Positions 53,143-62,681 of a stretch of 64,000 nt of DNA are shown piece after piece (positions within the stretch are counted from its first letter, which is position 1; every line of letters begins with the position of its first letter). The stretch is taken from assembly GCF_025244905.1 (NCBI RefSeq), contig NZ_CP104285.1, positions 4,402,001-4,466,000 of the forward strand, in the 5' to 3' direction. Below the pieces are notes generated by a model, which was given only the letters and a program-made list of their open reading frames with translations, ran no database searches and was not told the DNA's origin. The position numbers and the translations under genes were made by a program. The stretch comes from Enterobacter mori. Lineage in GTDB: Bacteria > Pseudomonadota > Gammaproteobacteria > Enterobacterales > Enterobacteriaceae.

Positions 53143-53174
53143 TTGACTCTGGAGTCGACTCCAGAGTGTATGCT
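53143..53174 (+). promoter_or_regulatory. ZntR-controlled zntA promoter
   Basis: -35 TTGACT (53143) and -10 TATGCT (53169) are 20 bases apart, an over-long spacer typical of MerR-family promoters. The spacer holds a perfect 22-bp palindrome (53146-53167; half site ACTCTGGAGTC), the ZntR operator known from E. coli. Zinc-loaded ZntR would untwist the DNA and activate. Confidence 0.93.
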
Positions 53175-53211
53175 GCGGTTAATGAGAAAATTATCATTAC
53201 CGGAGACTGCC

Positions 53212-55383
53212 ATGTCGACTCCAGAAACGTCTAAAAAAGTTCCACAATTCTCGGCACTTAAGCTCAGCCCGGTTCCGCCGAAAGACGACTGCTGCTGCGA
53301 GGGGGCGTGCGAAACGCAAACTGAAATGCTGCCTGAAAGCGGCAATCGCTACAGCTGGGTCGTCAACGGCATGGACTGCGCGGCCTGCGCGCGTAAAGTC
53401 GAAAACGCCGTCAAGCAGGTGCCGGGCGTCAGCCGCGTCCAGGTGCTGTTCGCCACCGAAAAACTGCTGGTCAGCGCCGAAAGCGACGTAAGCAAACAGG
53501 TGGAAGCCGCCGTCAGCAAGGCGGGTTATACCTTGCGTAGCGAAACGGCCCCCGTTGAAAAAACCTCCTCCCTGAAAGAAAACCTGCCGCTCATTTCGCT
53601 CATCATCATGATGGCCCTGAGCTGGGGGCTGGAGCAGATTGACCACCCGCTCGGCAATCTGGCGTTTATCGCCACCACGCTGGTCGGGCTGTTCCCGATT
53701 GCCCGCCAGGCGCTGCGCCTGATGAAAAGCGGCAGCTGGTTTGCCATTGAAACGCTGATGAGCGTGGCAGCTATCGGCGCGCTGTTCATCGGCGCGACGG
53801 CGGAAGCGGCGATGGTGCTGCTGCTGTTCCTGATCGGCGAACGGCTCGAGGGCTGGGCGGCCAGCCGGGCGCGTAAAGGAGTCAGCGCGCTGATGGCGCT
53901 GAAACCTGAAACCGCCACACGGGTAAATAACGGCAATCGCGAAACGGTGGCGATTAATACTCTGCGTCCCGGAGACGTGATTGAAGTCGCCGCGGGTGGT
54001 CGTTTACCCGCCGATGGTGCGCTTGTTACCGCCACCGCCAGCTTCGACGAGAGCGCCCTGACCGGGGAATCCATTCCGGTAGAACGCGCGGCAGGTGAAA
54101 AAGTGCCTGCTGGCGCCACCAGCGTCGACCGTCTGGTGCAGCTTAACGTGCTTTCTGAACCCGGCGACAGCGCCATTGACCGTATCCTGAAACTGATTGA
54201 AGAGGCTGAAGAGCGCCGCGCGCCAGTAGAGCGTTTTATCGACCGCTTCAGCCGGATTTACACGCCCGCCATCATGCTGGTTGCCCTGATGGTTACGGTG
54301 GTTCCACCGCTGTTCTTCGGCGCGCCGTGGGAAGGCTGGCTTTATAAAGGCCTGACGCTGCTGCTGATCGGCTGCCCCTGCGCGCTGGTGATCTCCACGC
54401 CTGCGGCGATTACCTCCGGGCTGGCAGCGGCGGCACGTCGCGGCGCGCTGATTAAGGGCGGCGCGGCGCTGGAGCAGCTGAGCCAGGTTCAGCATATCGC
54501 GTTCGATAAAACCGGCACGCTGACCGTCGGCAAGCCGCAGGTCACCGGCGTGTATCCGCAGGACATCAGTGAAGACGAACTGCTTACGCTGGCTGCCGCC
54601 GTTGAGCAAGGTTCCACTCACCCGCTCGCGCAGGCGATTGTGCGTGAAGCGCAGTCGCGCGGGCTGACTATTCAGGCGTCAACGGCACAGCGGGCGCTGG
54701 TTGGGTCGGGGATTGAGGCCACCGTTGACGGTAAAAAGGTGCTGATTGTCGCGGCGGGCAAGTCTTCTACCCCAGAGGTTGAGGCGTTAGAACAGACCGG
54801 ACAAACTGTCGTGACCGTCATGCAGGACGGCGTCGCGAAAGGGATGCTGGCACTGCGCGACACCCTGCGCGATGACGCCAAAGAGGCCGTGACGGCGCTG
54901 CATCAGCTTGGCGTACAGGGCGTGATCCTGACCGGCGATAATCCGCGTGCGGCGGCGGCAATTGCCGGTGAACTGGGGCTGGAATTTAAGGCCGGATTGC
55001 TGCCCGCGGATAAAGTCAGCGCGGTCACGGAACTGAACGCATTCGCCCCGCTGGCGATGGTCGGTGACGGCATTAACGATGCGCCTGCGATGAAGGCTTC
55101 CACCATCGGCATTGCAATGGGCAGCGGAACCGACGTGGCGCTGGAGACGGCGGATGCGGCGCTGACCCACAACCGCCTGACCGGGCTGGTGCAGATGATT
55201 GGCCTGGCGCGGGCGACGCGGGCCAACATCCGCCAGAACATCGGCATTGCGCTGGGGCTGAAAGGGATATTCCTCGTGACCACCCTGCTCGGCATGACCG
55301 GCCTCTGGCTGGCGGTGCTGGCGGATACGGGTGCAACGGTGCTGGTGACGGCGAACGCGCTGCGGCTGCTGCGCCGCCGGTAA
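53212..55383 (+). CDS. zntA: Zn/Cd/Pb-translocating P-type ATPase
   Basis: 723 residues from ATG 53212 (E. coli 732); an upstream in-frame start lies inside the promoter. N-terminal CCCEGAC (27-33) and GMDCAAC (53-59) bind metal. Further motifs: TGES in the actuator, the intramembrane CPC of IGCPCALVISTP, phosphorylation DKTGTLTVGK, and GDGINDAPAMK. It exports zinc, cadmium and lead from the cytoplasm. A REP pair follows. Confidence 0.98.
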   Translation: MSTPETSKKVPQFSALKLSPVPPKDDCCCEGACETQTEMLPESGNRYSWVVNGMDCAACARKVENAVKQVPGVSRVQVLFATEKLLVSAESDVSKQVEAAVSKAGYTLRSETAPVEKTSSLKENLPLISLIIMMALSWGLEQIDHPLGNLAFIATTLVGLFPIARQALRLMKSGSWFAIETLMSVAAIGALFIGATAEAAMVLLLFLIGERLEGWAASRARKGVSALMALKPETATRVNNGNRETVAINTLRPGDVIEVAAGGRLPADGALVTATASFDESALTGESIPVERAAGEKVPAGATSVDRLVQLNVLSEPGDSAIDRILKLIEEAEERRAPVERFIDRFSRIYTPAIMLVALMVTVVPPLFFGAPWEGWLYKGLTLLLIGCPCALVISTPAAITSGLAAAARRGALIKGGAALEQLSQVQHIAFDKTGTLTVGKPQVTGVYPQDISEDELLTLAAAVEQGSTHPLAQAIVREAQSRGLTIQASTAQRALVGSGIEATVDGKKVLIVAAGKSSTPEVEALEQTGQTVVTVMQDGVAKGMLALRDTLRDDAKEAVTALHQLGVQGVILTGDNPRAAAAIAGELGLEFKAGLLPADKVSAVTELNAFAPLAMVGDGINDAPAMKASTIGIAMGSGTDVALETADAALTHNRLTGLVQMIGLARATRANIRQNIGIALGLKGIFLVTTLLGMTGLWLAVLADTGATVLVTANALRLLRRR

Positions 55384-55384
55384 A

Positions 55385-55474
55385 AACGCCCGGTGGCGGC
55401 TGCGCCTTACCGGGCCTACAACATCTCCAAACCGTAGGCCGGGTAAGGCGCAGCCGCCACCCGGCAAAAAAAAC
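55385..55474. repeat. REP pair between zntA and the TRAP operon
   Basis: GCCCGGTGGCGGCTGCGCC and the inverted GTAGGCCGGGTAAGGCGCAG with ACCCGGC and an A run, between convergent genes. Confidence 0.88.
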
Positions 55475-55478
55475 GGCG

Positions 55479-56765
55479 TCACTGCATCCCTAACACCCTC
55501 GGCAACCATAATGAAATCGCCGGAATGTACGTCACCATCCCCAGCACTACCAGAAGCATGCCGTAAAACGGCAGCATGGCGCGCACCACGGTTTCAATCT
55601 TCTGCTTACTCACCGCGCTCGCCACAAACAGCACCGACCCGACAGGCGGGGTGATCAGCCCGATCCCCAGGTTCACCATCATGATCATCCCGAAATGCAC
55701 CGGGTCGATCCCCAGCGAATTGGTCACCGGCAGCAGCACCGGGGTCAGGATCAGGATGATCGGCGCCATGTCCATCAGCGTGCCAATCAGCAGCAACATG
55801 ATGTTGAGGTACATCAGGATCACGTACTTGTTATCGGAGAGCGAGGTGAAGAACTCGGTGATGCGGGTCGGGAGCTGCATGTAGGTCATCACCGCACCAA
55901 ATGCCGCCGCAAAGCCAATCAAAATCATCACGATGGTGACGGTTTTCACCGTCCGGCACAGCAGCTTCGGCAGTTCGCTCCACTTATAATCGCGGTAGAT
56001 GAACATGGTGACGAAGAACGCCCACAGGCAGGCCACGGCGGCGGATTCGGTTGCCGTGAAGATGCCGGACAATATCCCGCCGAGGATGATCACGACCGTC
56101 ATCAGCCCCCACAGGGCATCCAGCATGATTTTCAGCGCCTGCCAGAAAGGGATTTTGTCCCCTTTCGGATAGCCGCGCTTGCGGGCGAAGCATAGACAGA
56201 GCACCATCAGGCTCACGCCCAGCAGCAGTCCCGGCAGCACGCCCGCGATAAACAGCGTGGCAATAGAAACCGTCCCCCCCGCGGCCAGCGAGTAAATGAC
56301 CGAGTTGTGGCTGGGCGGGATCAGAATCGCCTGCACGGAACCGCTGGCCGTCACCGCCGCCGCATATTCGCGCGGGTAACCTTTCTTCTCCATCTCCGGG
56401 ATCATCACGCTGCCGATAGAGGCCGTATCTGCCACCGACGAGCCGGAAATCGCGCCGAAGAACGTTGAGGCGACAATGTTCACCAGCGACAGCCCCCCGC
56501 GAATAAAACCAACAAACACGTAGGCGAAATTCACCAGCCGTCGGGCAATGCCCCCTTCCGCCATGATCGCCCCGGCGAGGATGAAGAACGGGATCGCCAG
56601 CAGGGTAAACTTGTTCACCCCGCTGGTGATCTGGATCATCAGCGCCTCCAGCGGCAGATCAATCCACAACGCCCCCGCCACGGCGCTTAACCCGACGGCG
56701 AAAGCCACCGGCATCCCCAGCGCCAGCAGAATGGCGAGGGTGAATAACAAAACGAATGCATCCAT
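55479..56765 (-). CDS. TRAP transporter large permease (DctM family)
   Basis: 428 residues with about twelve membrane helices. DctM-family features: IPFFILAGAIMAEGGIARRLV, FGAISGSSVADTASIGSVMIPEMEKKGYP and the C-terminal ITPPVGSVLFVASAVSK. It uses a sodium gradient to import a carboxylate or sugar acid delivered by the binding protein. Third gene of a three-gene operon absent from this position in E. coli K-12, which has the related yiaMNO elsewhere. Confidence 0.93.
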   Translation of the reverse strand: MDAFVLLFTLAILLALGMPVAFAVGLSAVAGALWIDLPLEALMIQITSGVNKFTLLAIPFFILAGAIMAEGGIARRLVNFAYVFVGFIRGGLSLVNIVASTFFGAISGSSVADTASIGSVMIPEMEKKGYPREYAAAVTASGSVQAILIPPSHNSVIYSLAAGGTVSIATLFIAGVLPGLLLGVSLMVLCLCFARKRGYPKGDKIPFWQALKIMLDALWGLMTVVIILGGILSGIFTATESAAVACLWAFFVTMFIYRDYKWSELPKLLCRTVKTVTIVMILIGFAAAFGAVMTYMQLPTRITEFFTSLSDNKYVILMYLNIMLLLIGTLMDMAPIILILTPVLLPVTNSLGIDPVHFGMIMMVNLGIGLITPPVGSVLFVASAVSKQKIETVVRAMLPFYGMLLVVLGMVTYIPAISLWLPRVLGMQ

Positions 56766-56774
56766 TGTTCACCC

Positions 56775-57284
56775 CTAACTGTGGTTGCCGATGAGCACGA
56801 CGGGACGGTTTTCCTGCGAGCCAAACAGCAGGCGTTCAACAACAAACAGGATCAGAATCGCCGATCCGACCGGCAGCGGCAGATAGCTTTCGCCAGAGGT
56901 CAGGAGCGGGAATTCCGCGACCGGCTGTTCCCAGAGGTCGACGCACAGCCAGAGGCTGTACCAGAACATCAGGGCGGAGATCAGCAGCATCAGCAGGTCG
57001 ACCACGCGGGCGCAGAGGTTTTTCAGCGCCTCGGGCAGCCGGTCGGTGAGCATGTTTACCGCGATGTGCGACCCGGCGCGATACCCCACCGCCGCACCAA
57101 TAAAGGTAAAGGTCACCATGCAGATAATGGCGATCGGCTCCGGCCAGGACTCCCCGCGGTTGAGCGCGTAGCGCGAGAAGATGCCAATCGGGATCACTAT
57201 CGTCATCACCAGCAGCGAGATACCCGCCACGGTCATGGCGAGCAGGTATAGACGGTCCATCCACTTCAGGTAGAGTTCGGACAT
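56775..57284 (-). CDS. TRAP transporter small permease (DctQ family)
   Basis: 169 residues with four membrane helices. Conserved IPIGIFSRYALNRGESWPEPIA and YRAGSHIAVNMLTDRLP motifs of DctQ/YiaM proteins. It forms the membrane complex with the large permease nine bases downstream. Starts 12 bases after the binding protein ends. Confidence 0.92.
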   Translation of the reverse strand: MSELYLKWMDRLYLLAMTVAGISLLVMTIVIPIGIFSRYALNRGESWPEPIAIICMVTFTFIGAAVGYRAGSHIAVNMLTDRLPEALKNLCARVVDLLMLLISALMFWYSLWLCVDLWEQPVAEFPLLTSGESYLPLPVGSAILILFVVERLLFGSQENRPVVLIGNHS

Positions 57285-57296
57285 ACGTACTCCGTT

Positions 57297-58268
57297 TTAC
57301 TGGACGTCAGCGATGGCTTTCATCAGATCCTGATGCTTGTCGCCATACTGGGCGCGCACCGGCTCTGTGGCTTTGATAAACACCGTTTTGTCGATGTCGT
57401 GGAACTGCACCCCACCCGCCTTCATTTTCGCCAGTGCCTGGTCGTTATAGGCCTGCCAGAGCTTGCGCTGCTCGAACTGCGCTTCGCGGGCCAGAGTCAG
57501 TATCTTTTGCTGTTCGTCGGCGCTAAGCTTGTCCCATTTCACTTTTGAGTAGAGGATCATTTCCGGAGTGATGAAGTGGCCGCTGAGGGTATAGTTTTTG
57601 GCGACCGGCATGTAGTTGTGGGCGATAAAGGTTGGCGGGTTGTTCTCCGCGCCGTCGATCACGCCGGTCTGCATGCCGCTGTAGACTTCGCTCACGCCCA
57701 TCGCGACCGAGTTCGCCCCCATGTCTTTCAGCGTGGCGAGCGCCACCGGGCTACCCTGCACGCGGATCTTCTTCCCTTTCAGGTCTTCCGGTTTAACGAT
57801 CGGCTCTTTGGTGATCAGGTTGCGGGTACCGGAATCCATCCAGCCGAGGAAGACCAGGCGTGATTTTGGGTTCGCGGTCAGCTTGTCGCCGATCTGCTTG
57901 CCGATATCCCCGTCGATCACCTTGTGCATGTGGTCTTCATCGCGAAACACGTACGGAAGCGTGAAGACTTCGATATCCGGCAGGATGGCGGCAACTGGTG
58001 CCATTGAGACGCGGATCATGTCGATGGCACCCATCTGCGCCTGCTCAATCATCTGCTTTTCATCCCCGAGTACGCCGCCGGGGAAGACTTTGATCTCCAG
58101 CTTGCCGTCGGTTTGCTGTTTGAGTTTTTCACCCATGTGCTGAACCGCCACCACGTTCGGGTAGCCTTCGGGATGAACATCGGCAGCTTTGATGGTTTGA
58201 GCAGAAACGGTGCAGGCAAAAGCAGACAGACACAGCGCGGCCAGTAACGGCTTGAGGGTCGTTTTCAT
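57297..58268 (-). CDS. TRAP transporter periplasmic binding protein (DctP family)
   Basis: 323 residues with signal peptide LLAALCLSAFACTVSAQ. DctP-family features: QMIEQAQMGAIDMIRVSMAP, DSGTRNLITKEPIVKPEDLK, and the Arg of KKIRVQGSPVALATL that usually salt-bridges a ligand carboxylate. The ligand is probably an organic or sugar acid such as a hexuronate, which is inference from family. No catabolic gene is adjacent to name it. First gene of the operon. Confidence 0.93.
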   Translation of the reverse strand: MKTTLKPLLAALCLSAFACTVSAQTIKAADVHPEGYPNVVAVQHMGEKLKQQTDGKLEIKVFPGGVLGDEKQMIEQAQMGAIDMIRVSMAPVAAILPDIEVFTLPYVFRDEDHMHKVIDGDIGKQIGDKLTANPKSRLVFLGWMDSGTRNLITKEPIVKPEDLKGKKIRVQGSPVALATLKDMGANSVAMGVSEVYSGMQTGVIDGAENNPPTFIAHNYMPVAKNYTLSGHFITPEMILYSKVKWDKLSADEQQKILTLAREAQFEQRKLWQAYNDQALAKMKAGGVQFHDIDKTVFIKATEPVRAQYGDKHQDLMKAIADVQ

Positions 58269-58356
58269 CGGGTCAACTCCAGGGTAGTGAGATAAGCGTT
58301 AAAACGGCGTTTTATTTTTATACGCTTAAAAATTAGACTACGGCTGGAAAAGCGGA

Positions 58357-58372
58357 GGTGAAGCGCCTCACA
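58357..58372 (-). promoter_or_regulatory. CRP-like site upstream of the TRAP operon
   Basis: GGTGA-AGCGCC-TCACA matches the CRP consensus TGTGA-N6-TCACA at nine of ten positions, 89 bp before the binding-protein start. It suggests catabolite control, fitting a carbon-source transporter. Confidence 0.55.
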
Positions 58373-58410
58373 AAAGCGCGAAAATTTGAAACGATGGTTT
58401 AGAAAGTTTT

Positions 58411-58445
58411 TCCCTCTCCCCGTGGGAGAGGGTCAGGGTGAGGGC
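58411..58445. repeat. Intergenic CCTCACCC palindromic element, copy 8
   Basis: Inverted orientation: CCCTCTCCCCGTGGGAGAGG then GTCAGGGTGAGGGCATCAGG, just after the tusA stop. Confidence 0.85.
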
Positions 58446-58457
58446 ATCAGGCCGCAC

Positions 58458-58700
58458 TCAACCCTTACGAATCACATACCGGTACGGCAGCGCGTCCGTT
58501 TCTTGCGCCACCAGCTCATGCTCCATAAAGGTACAAAAGCCGGGGATATCGCGGGTAGTGGCCGGATCGTCAGCGATGATCAGCAGCGTTTCGCCGGTCT
58601 GCATATTGCGCACGGTTTTGCGCACCATCATTACCGGCTCCGGGCAGCGGAGGCCCTGGGCGTCAAGGGTGTGGTCTGGGCTGGAAAACAGGTCGGTCAT
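58458..58700 (-). CDS. tusA: Sulfur carrier protein TusA
   Basis: 80 residues from ATG 58700 (E. coli 81); the longer frame start is unsupported. The active Cys19 is in [12 protein letters not shown]. It takes persulfide sulfur from IscS and passes it to TusBCD for tRNA 2-thiouridine synthesis. Transcribed alone; divergent from yhhQ. Confidence 0.96.
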   Translation of the reverse strand: MTDLFSSPDHTLDAQGLRCPEPVMMVRKTVRNMQTGETLLIIADDPATTRDIPGFCTFMEHELVAQETDALPYRYVIRKG

Positions 58701-58867
58701 GGTCTTCTCGATCAAAATAAAACGGCTGTAGTTTACGCCCGGTTGCCGCCAATGCAAACCAGGTTAACGGTTGCGTGAAAATTAGCCATTGCAAAGTCCC
58801 GTCAAAGCAGTATCATGCGGCGGTTTTTATTGGGTTCCCTCACCCCAACGTATAAAAAGGTCACAAT

Positions 58868-59533
58868 ATGACGCAGTTTTCTCAATCGCAGCGCGTAAAA
58901 GCGTTGTTCTGGCTTTCGCTTTTTCATCTGCTGGTGATCACCTCCAGCAACTATCTGGTGCAGCTCCCGATCTCCATTTTTGGTTTCCATACCACCTGGG
59001 GCGCGTTCAGTTTTCCGTTTATTTTCCTCGCCACCGATCTGACCGTGCGAATCTTTGGCGCACCGCTGGCGCGTCGCATCATTTTTGCGGTGATGCTCCC
59101 GGCGCTGTTCGTGTCGTATGTGATCTCTTCCCTGTTCTACATGGGAAGCTGGCAGGGCTTTGAGGCGCTGACGCACTTCAACCTCTTTGTCGCCCGTATC
59201 GCCGCCGCCAGCTTTATGGCCTACGCGCTGGGGCAGATCCTCGACGTTCACGTGTTTAACCGCCTGCGTCAAAATCACCGCTGGTGGATGGCGCCGACGG
59301 CCTCCACGCTGTTCGGTAACGTGAGCGATACGCTGGCCTTCTTCTTCATCGCCTTCTGGCGCAGCCCGGATGCTTTTATGGCCGAACACTGGATGGAAAT
59401 CGCGCTGGTGGATTACTGCTTCAAGGTGCTTATCAGCATTGTGTTCTTCCTGCCGATGTACGGCGTGCTGCTGAATATGCTGCTGAGAAGGCTGGCAGAT
59501 AAATCTGAAATCACCGCATTGCAGGCAGGTTAA
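58868..59533 (+). CDS. yhhQ: Queuosine precursor transporter YhhQ (VUT family)
   Basis: 221 residues, the E. coli length, with six membrane helices. Conserved ATDLTVRIFGAPLARRIIF and LFGNVSDTLAFFFIAFW. E. coli YhhQ imports preQ0 and preQ1 for tRNA queuosine. Divergent from tusA. Confidence 0.95.
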   Translation: MTQFSQSQRVKALFWLSLFHLLVITSSNYLVQLPISIFGFHTTWGAFSFPFIFLATDLTVRIFGAPLARRIIFAVMLPALFVSYVISSLFYMGSWQGFEALTHFNLFVARIAAASFMAYALGQILDVHVFNRLRQNHRWWMAPTASTLFGNVSDTLAFFFIAFWRSPDAFMAEHWMEIALVDYCFKVLISIVFFLPMYGVLLNMLLRRLADKSEITALQAG

Positions 59534-59605
59534 AGGTTCGCTTTATCAGTTGTGATAAGATGAGCGAATGAGCCGTTATGGCCGTTTATCGAAAGGAAGA
59601 AGTCA

Positions 59606-60163
59606 ATGCGCAATCTGGTTAAATATGTCGGGATTGGCCTGCTGGTTGTTGGCCTTGCAGCCTGTGATAACAGCGATACCAAAACGCCTGCACAGGGCGC
59701 GTCCGCAGAGAGCAACGCAACCGGGCAGCCGGTAAGCCTGCTGGACGGAAAACTCAGTTTCTCTCTGCCTGCGGATATGACCGATCAGAGCGGCAAGCTG
59801 GGTACCCAGGCGAACAACATGCACGTGTATTCCGACGCAACCGGTCAGAAAGCGGTGATTGTGATTGTGGGTGACGACACCACTGAAGAGCTGAGCGTGT
59901 TGTCCAAACGTCTGGAAGATCAGCAGCGTAGCCGTGACCCGCAGCTTCAGGTGGTGACCAATAAGTCTATCGAACTCAAAGGCCACACGCTGCAACAGTT
60001 GGACAGCATTATCTCTGCGAAAGGCCAGACCGCTTACTCTTCCGTGGTGCTGGGTAAAGTCGATAACAAACTGCTGACCCTGCAGATCACGCTGCCTGCG
60101 GAAGACCAGCAGAAAGCGCAGACTGCCGCAGAAAACATCATTAACACCCTCGTGATTCAGTAA
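59606..60163 (+). CDS. dcrB: Lipoprotein DcrB
   Basis: 185 residues, the E. coli length. Signal peptide with lipobox (VVGLAAC, Cys22 after cleavage), then a soluble periplasmic DcrB domain, with a polar linker rich in Ser, Asn and Ala first. In E. coli it is needed for phages C1 and C6 and affects envelope lipoprotein processing. The terminator lies inside the neighbouring yhhS end. Confidence 0.95.
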   Translation: MRNLVKYVGIGLLVVGLAACDNSDTKTPAQGASAESNATGQPVSLLDGKLSFSLPADMTDQSGKLGTQANNMHVYSDATGQKAVIVIVGDDTTEELSVLSKRLEDQQRSRDPQLQVVTNKSIELKGHTLQQLDSIISAKGQTAYSSVVLGKVDNKLLTLQITLPAEDQQKAQTAAENIINTLVIQ

Positions 60164-60167
60164 TCTT

Positions 60168-61385
60168 TCACGAGGATGACGTGGCCTCCGGTGCGTGCTC
60201 CGGGGGCCATTTTTTTAGCCGCCACGTCAGCATCAGCGCCAGCACCACCAGTCCTGCCGCCGCCAGATAGATAACCGGCACGCCAGCCCAGGCCATCACC
60301 AGCCCTGCCAGCGGCCCGGTGATCCCCAGCGACATATCCATAAACACCGTATAGGTGGCGAGCGCGGCCCCCTGATTTTGCTGCGGCACGGCTTTCACCG
60401 CCACCACGCCCAGCGCCGGGAAGACCAGTGAGAAGCCCGCCCCCGCGAGAAAGACGCCGATTTTCGCCATCCACGGCGCAGCGGCGATCCCGGTCAGCAA
60501 CAGCCCGACGATTTCGACCGCAAAGCAGATCATCGCTACATTCAGCCCGCCCAGACGGTTAATGCCGTTCGGGAAGAGCAGACGCGCGCCGACAAACGCA
60601 CAGCTAAACAGGGTTAAGGCAAAGGCCGCGCCGTCCCAGCCTTTGGCGTCGTAAAACAGGGTGATGAAGGTGGCGATCACACCAAAGCCAGTGGTGGCCA
60701 GCGCCAGCGCCATGCCGTAGGGCCAGACGCGCCCCAGCACCGCGCGAAACGGCAGCGGCTTGCCCTTGCTGGCTTTCACTTTCGGGCGCGGCAGCGCCAG
60801 CAGGATCGCCAGCAGCGCGACCGCCATAATGGTGAGGGACAGGCCGTACAGCCCGCCCCAGGCGTAGCACACCACGCCAAGCGGCGCGCCAATCGCCATG
60901 GCGCCGTAGGTGACAATCCCGTTCCAGGAGATCACCCGTCCGATGTGCGATGCGCCGACGACGCCCACGCCCCAGAGCGTTGACCCGGTACCCGCCAGGC
61001 TTTGCCCGATCCCCAGAATCACGCGGCCCAGGCACAGCAGCACCAGACTGACCAGCGGCCACTGGCTGGCGGTGGCCGCCAGAAAGTAACCCAGCCCGCT
61101 CAGAAAGCAGCCACACAGCCCCACGACGACAATGCTCTTCGGCCCAAACAGATCGGCGTAGCGTCCCGCGTGCGGACGGCTTATCAGCGTCGCGAAGTAT
61201 TGCAGGCTAATGACCAGCCCGGCCCAGAAGGCGCTAAAGCCCATTACGTCGTGAACGTAGCCCGGCAGGATCGCCAGCGGCAGGCCAATCGTCAGATAGC
61301 TGGCGAAGTTAAAAATCACAACAGAAACAATGCGCAGATTGAGGCGCACTCCGCTCAGTGCCGGTTCGGCGGAAGGTTCGGGCAT
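60168..61385 (-). CDS. yhhS: MFS transporter YhhS
   Basis: 405 residues, the E. coli length, with twelve membrane helices and the MFS loop motif between helices 2 and 3 (SRPHAGRYADLFGPK). Substrate not established. Its last dozen codons double as the dcrB terminator. Divergent from yhhT. Confidence 0.94.
   Translation of the reverse strand: MPEPSAEPALSGVRLNLRIVSVVIFNFASYLTIGLPLAILPGYVHDVMGFSAFWAGLVISLQYFATLISRPHAGRYADLFGPKSIVVVGLCGCFLSGLGYFLAATASQWPLVSLVLLCLGRVILGIGQSLAGTGSTLWGVGVVGASHIGRVISWNGIVTYGAMAIGAPLGVVCYAWGGLYGLSLTIMAVALLAILLALPRPKVKASKGKPLPFRAVLGRVWPYGMALALATTGFGVIATFITLFYDAKGWDGAAFALTLFSCAFVGARLLFPNGINRLGGLNVAMICFAVEIVGLLLTGIAAAPWMAKIGVFLAGAGFSLVFPALGVVAVKAVPQQNQGAALATYTVFMDMSLGITGPLAGLVMAWAGVPVIYLAAAGLVVLALMLTWRLKKWPPEHAPEATSSS
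60183..60216 (+). terminator. dcrB terminator embedded in the yhhS coding end
   Basis: GGCCTCCGG-TGCGTGC-TCCGGGGGCC followed by ATTTTTTT, beginning 20 bases after the dcrB stop. It lies inside the last codons of the convergent yhhS. Confidence 0.85.
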
Positions 61386-61527
61386 GGGTTTAACCTGGAT
61401 TTTTGCAACAGTGTTTCACTATTACCATGAAGAGAGATGAAAATCAGCAGTGACTTTCAGAGTAACACCCCAGACGAAGGGGATCCGGCGCACTACAATA
61501 AACAAGCCCCCCGAAAAAGGAATTCGT

Positions 61528-62577
61528 ATGACAGCCAGCCCGCCCGATAAAGCAGGACTTCACATTTTGTTAAAACTCGCCTGTCTGGTCGTGATCCTGG
61601 CAGGTATCCACGCTGCGGCTGATATCATCGTTCAGCTGTTGCTGGCGCTCTTTTTTGCCATTGTGCTCAACCCGCTGGTGACCTGGTTTTTACGCCGCGG
61701 CGTCAGCCGTCCGGTGGCGATTACTATCGTCGTCATCGTCATGCTGATCGTTCTCACGGCGCTGTTTGGCGTGCTGGCAGCCTCCCTGAGTGAATTCTCG
61801 ACCATGCTGCCGCAATACAACAAAGCACTGACCCGCAAGCTGGTTGATTTGCAGGAGATGATGCCGTTTATCAACCTGCATATTTCGCCAGAACGGATGC
61901 TGCGCCGGATGGATTCAGAGAAGGTGATGACCTACGCCACCACGCTGATGACCGGTCTTTCCGGTGCGATGGCCAGCATTCTGCTGCTGGTGATGACGGT
62001 GGTGTTTATGCTGTTCGAAGTTCGCCACGTGCCCTACAAACTGCGCTTTGCACTGAACAATCCGCAAATTCACATTGCCGGTTTGCACCGCGCATTAAAG
62101 GGCGTCACCAAATATCTGGCGCTGAAAACGTTATTAAGCCTGTGGACCGGGATCATTGTCTGGCTGGGGCTGATGTTAATGGGCGTGCAGTTTGCGCTGA
62201 TGTGGGGCGTGCTGGCGTTTCTGTTAAACTACGTGCCCAACATTGGCGCGGTGCTCTCCGCCGTGCCGCCCATGGTCCAGGCCTTCCTGTTTAACGGGTT
62301 TTACGAATGCATGCTGGTCGGGGCGCTTTTCCTTGTCGTGCATATGGTGCTGGGGAATATTCTCGAGCCGCGCATGATGGGCCACCGCCTGGGCATGTCG
62401 ACGCTGGTGGTGTTTTTATCGTTGCTGATTTGGGGCTGGCTGCTGGGTCCCGTCGGGATGTTGCTGTCGGTGCCGCTCACCAGCGTCTGTAAAATTTGGA
62501 TGGAGACCACCAAAGGCGGCAGTAAACTCGCCATTCTGCTGGGTCCAGGTCGACCAAAAAGCCGGTTGCCGGGCTAA
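61528..62577 (+). CDS. yhhT: AI-2E transporter-family protein YhhT
   Basis: 349 residues from ATG 61528 with AAAAAGG upstream; same length as E. coli YhhT. Family features: long N-terminal hydrophobic pairs, FLLNYVPNIGAVLSAVPPM, and the C-terminal SLLIWGWLLGPVGMLLSVPL. Permease-like, function unknown. Upstream of acpT. Confidence 0.94.
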   Translation: MTASPPDKAGLHILLKLACLVVILAGIHAAADIIVQLLLALFFAIVLNPLVTWFLRRGVSRPVAITIVVIVMLIVLTALFGVLAASLSEFSTMLPQYNKALTRKLVDLQEMMPFINLHISPERMLRRMDSEKVMTYATTLMTGLSGAMASILLLVMTVVFMLFEVRHVPYKLRFALNNPQIHIAGLHRALKGVTKYLALKTLLSLWTGIIVWLGLMLMGVQFALMWGVLAFLLNYVPNIGAVLSAVPPMVQAFLFNGFYECMLVGALFLVVHMVLGNILEPRMMGHRLGMSTLVVFLSLLIWGWLLGPVGMLLSVPLTSVCKIWMETTKGGSKLAILLGPGRPKSRLPG

Positions 62578-62681
62578 TCCCTTGCACGGTTAGCTATTAA
62601 CGGGGGCAATGGATTATAGTAATGGTTTCGCTGCGAAACTTTGTCGCTCTCTCTCTGTTTTGACTGAAGGCCAGACGTTAC

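Noticed and set aside
53146..53167. The palindrome before zntA as a terminator of yhhN
   Set aside because: It lies exactly between -35 and -10 elements and matches the known ZntR operator; no T run follows.
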